Shown here: positions 62,544 to 64,000 of the stretch, in pieces | Position numbering within the stretch: position 1 is the stretch's first letter | Layout: every line of letters begins with the position of its first letter | Origin: an uncultured Collinsella sp. | GTDB lineage: Bacteria; Actinomycetota; Coriobacteriia; Coriobacteriales; Coriobacteriaceae | Assembly (NCBI GenBank): GCA_958415525.1 | Contig: CATYZE010000002.1 | Span: 1 to 64,000 of the forward strand | Reading direction: 5' to 3' | Length of the DNA: 64,000 bases | The notes under the pieces: generated by a model | Seen by the model: only the letters and a program-made list of their open reading frames with translations | What the model was told of the DNA's origin: nothing | The model's database searches: none | Program-made: the position numbers and the translations under genes

Positions 62544-62755
62544 CCTATTTCGTGGCGAGCATCCTCCGCAAATCCGTGGGGAACGAAGGAAAAGGGCTCA
62601 TAAAGGTAGTCAAAAGAGCCCCGTCCCAAATTGACTGGTCTTGCGGCTTTATGGTGCGATAGGGCTTGTGGGGCGGGCGGGGGTCGGTCCGTGGTAGACT
62701 ATCGTGCAACGTTTGTTCATCGCGCGGAATCATTGCCGCGAGAAAGGGTTGCGCT

Positions 62756-63334
62756 ATGCAGGAGCTTGAGGATCGTATTCGCCGTGACGGCATCGTAAAG
62801 GCCGGTAACGTCCTTAAGGTTGATGCCTTCCTCAACCACCAGTGCGATGTTGAGCTGTTCGACCACATGGGCGCCGAGTGGGCCCGTCTGTTCGAGGGCG
62901 TCGAGATCAACAAGATCCTGACGATTGAGGCTTCGGGCATTGGTATGGCCTGTATCGCGGCTCAGCATTTTGGCGGCGTGCCGGTTGTCTTTGCCAAGAA
63001 GGCCCAGTCCATCAACCTTGACGGCGAGCAGTATGCCACGACTATCTACTCCTTTACCAAGCAAAAGGAGTATCCGGTTATCGTGGGTAAGCGCTTCCTG
63101 TCCGAGGGCGACAAGGTCCTGATCATCGACGACTTCCTGGCCAACGGTTGCGCGCTCGAGGGTCTTATCAAGATCTGCGAGGCTGCGGGCGCCGAGGTTT
63201 CCGGTATTGGTATTGCCGTGGAGAAGGGCTTCCAGGGCGGCGGCGACAAGCTCCGCGAGCGCGGTTTCCGCGTTGAGAGTCTGGCCCGTATCGCCGATAT
63301 GGACTGCGAGAACGGCGAGATCACCTTCGCCTAG
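62756..63334 (+). CDS. xpt: Xanthine phosphoribosyltransferase
   Basis: A 192-aa PRTase that salvages xanthine to XMP. MQELEDRIRRDGIVKAGNVLKVDAFLNHQ-type N-terminus (in parts: LKVDAFLNHQCD) is typical of Gram-positive Xpt. EASGIGMACIAAQ and the PRPP loop VLIIDDFLANGCALEG are present. The start follows GAAAGGG. The gene ends at a strong palindromic terminator. In Firmicutes xpt is often riboswitch-controlled, but none was seen here. Confidence 0.93.
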   Translation: MQELEDRIRRDGIVKAGNVLKVDAFLNHQCDVELFDHMGAEWARLFEGVEINKILTIEASGIGMACIAAQHFGGVPVVFAKKAQSINLDGEQYATTIYSFTKQKEYPVIVGKRFLSEGDKVLIIDDFLANGCALEGLIKICEAAGAEVSGIGIAVEKGFQGGGDKLRERGFRVESLARIADMDCENGEITFA

Positions 63335-63362
63335 GCGCGCGGCACATACGATTTGCATGCGA

Positions 63363-63398
63363 TGTGACAAAGGGACGGTCCCTTTGTCACATTTTTTG
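63363..63398 (+). terminator. Palindromic terminator after xpt
   Basis: TGTGACAAAGGGAC pairs with GTCCCTTTGTCACA across a single-base centre, followed by TTTTTTG. Confidence 0.92.
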
Positions 63399-63417
63399 TT
63401 TGAGAGGAGGTGTTGGT

Positions 63418-63798
63418 ATGGAAGAGAACAAGATGGGATGGCGCGAGTATGCGCGCTATGCCGAGATGTCGGCCGAGGAGCTGGCGCGCGACTGCGAGGT
63501 GCAGGTGTTTCGCGCGACGGGTCCGGGCGGTCAGGGCGTGAATACGACGGACTCTGCCGTGCGCATGAAGCATGTGCCTACGGGGATAGTCGTGACGGCG
63601 CGAGAGAGCCGTAGCCAGTTTCAGAATCGTGCGAGCTGCCTGCGCAAGCTGAAGGCCGAGCTCGAGCGTCGCGGCCGTCCGCCGCGCCGTCGCGTCAAGA
63701 CCAAGGTGCCCCAACGCTCGCGCCAGCGCAGACTCAACGACAAGCACTTCAACGCCATCAAAAAGGCCAACCGCCGCAAGCCGGGCAGCGAAGATTGA
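63418..63798 (+). CDS. ArfB/PrfH-like peptide chain release factor domain protein
   Basis: A 126-aa protein with a class I release-factor catalytic domain but no codon-recognition domain. TGPGGQGVNTTDSAVRM holds the GGQ tripeptide that hydrolyses peptidyl-tRNA. The C-terminal tail is basic (RRRVKTKVPQRSRQRR and KKANRRK), as in ArfB, where it enters the empty mRNA channel. It probably rescues stalled ribosomes. GAGGAGG lies 7 bases before the ATG. Its stop is 1 base before a 34-bp inverted repeat. Confidence 0.9.
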   Translation: MEENKMGWREYARYAEMSAEELARDCEVQVFRATGPGGQGVNTTDSAVRMKHVPTGIVVTARESRSQFQNRASCLRKLKAELERRGRPPRRRVKTKVPQRSRQRRLNDKHFNAIKKANRRKPGSED

Positions 63799-63799
63799 T

Positions 63800-63884
63800 C
63801 CCCTTCTAAGTTGCGGTGAAATAGGGACTGTTTGGGCTGTCAAAGCCGCAAAACAGTCCCTATTTCACCGCAACTTAGAAGGGG
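63800..63884. repeat. Perfect 34-bp inverted repeat between convergent genes
   Basis: Arms 63800-63833 and 63851-63884 are perfect complements with a 17-base spacer that itself holds GGCT/AGCC. The element exactly fills the gap between the release-factor stop and the lipid-kinase stop. It contains TTGCGGTGAAATAG in both arms, shared with 33983-34045. It may serve as a two-way terminator, though there is no T run. Confidence 0.92.
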
Positions 63885-64000
63885 CTAGCGGGTGGGGCGC
63901 CAGACCTCGAGGGCGCTGGCGAGGATGTCGACCTCGATGCGGGAGGCGACGATGGCTTCGCCGTCGGCTTGGATGGGGTAGTTGGGCTCCTCGAAGGTGA
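63885..64000 (-). CDS. C-terminal end of a diacylglycerol kinase-like lipid kinase (partial)
   Basis: Only the last 38 codons are in the window; the gene continues beyond base 64000. On the minus strand they read TFEEPNYPIQADGEAIVASR then IEVDILASALEVWRPTR before TAG. PIQADGE matches the conserved IQxDGE strand near the C-terminus of YegS/DgkB-family lipid kinases. The start is unseen. The name rests on this short motif. Confidence 0.6.
   Translation of the reverse strand, partial: TFEEPNYPIQADGEAIVASRIEVDILASALEVWRPTR

Noticed and set aside
62379..62755. Possible purine riboswitch before xpt
   Set aside because: I looked for the aptamer core (TATA...CCTAAT...GTTTC...) and did not find it; only unrelated inverted repeats are present.

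Overview
This window is a GC-rich bacterial chromosome segment. Its gene content and order point to the class Coriobacteriia, most likely Collinsella or a close relative. That assignment is inference from recognised protein sequences, an actinobacterial-style division cluster without ftsA, and strong use of GCC/CGC/GAG-type codons. No database search was possible.

Layout. (1) Bases 1-15600 hold an almost complete dcw (division and cell wall) cluster on the plus strand: mraZ, rsmH, an FtsL-like gene, a class B PBP (ftsI type), murF, mraY, murD, ftsW, murG, murC, murB, ftsQ and ftsZ. A promoter overlapping MraZ-type boxes precedes mraZ, and a terminator follows ftsZ. (2) Bases 15690-21050 hold pgeF joined to pstSCAB-phoU, preceded by 11-nt direct repeats resembling a Pho box. 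(3) Bases 21170-23730 hold yggS, sepF, yggT and divIVA, a second division/growth group. (4) Bases 23800-32560 hold a nitroreductase, a PhoU-like DUF47 gene with a Pit phosphate permease, a small conserved protein, a BI-1 membrane protein, a PARG-like ADP-ribose protein, an SGNH esterase, and thiD/thiC under a TPP riboswitch. (5) Bases 32900-50345 are an apparently exact 8,721-bp tandem duplication. Each unit carries yaaA, an M18 aminopeptidase, polA, a Cof-type HAD phosphatase, an arginine-rich leader peptide with a candidate attenuator, and argG. (6) Bases 50300-64000 hold argH, ndk, rpiB, a cysteine desulfidase-family gene, a HAD hydrolase, rpsA, the RNase P RNA, a YigZ/IMPACT protein, a C_GCAxxG_C_C protein, an O-acetylhomoserine sulfhydrylase, an MFS exporter, xpt, an ArfB-like release factor and the end of a lipid kinase.

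How the parts work together. The Mur and Fts proteins make and direct septal peptidoglycan; SepF and DivIVA complement FtsZ. The Pst/PhoU and Pit/DUF47 systems are high- and low-affinity phosphate uptake routes. argG and argH do the last two steps of arginine synthesis, and argG appears to be controlled by ribosome stalling on a leader rich in CGA/CGC codons. No IS element, phage, CRISPR array or tRNA gene was seen.

Most unusual points. The tandem duplication has 4-bp GCGC microhomology at its junction, either a very recent event or an assembly artefact. The argG leader/attenuator is a candidate new regulator. yggT and yaaA appear to lack ATG/GTG/TTG starts. The PARG-like protein has lost the second glutamate of its QEE signature. 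Several families of intergenic nested hairpins recur, some with paired changes in both arms.
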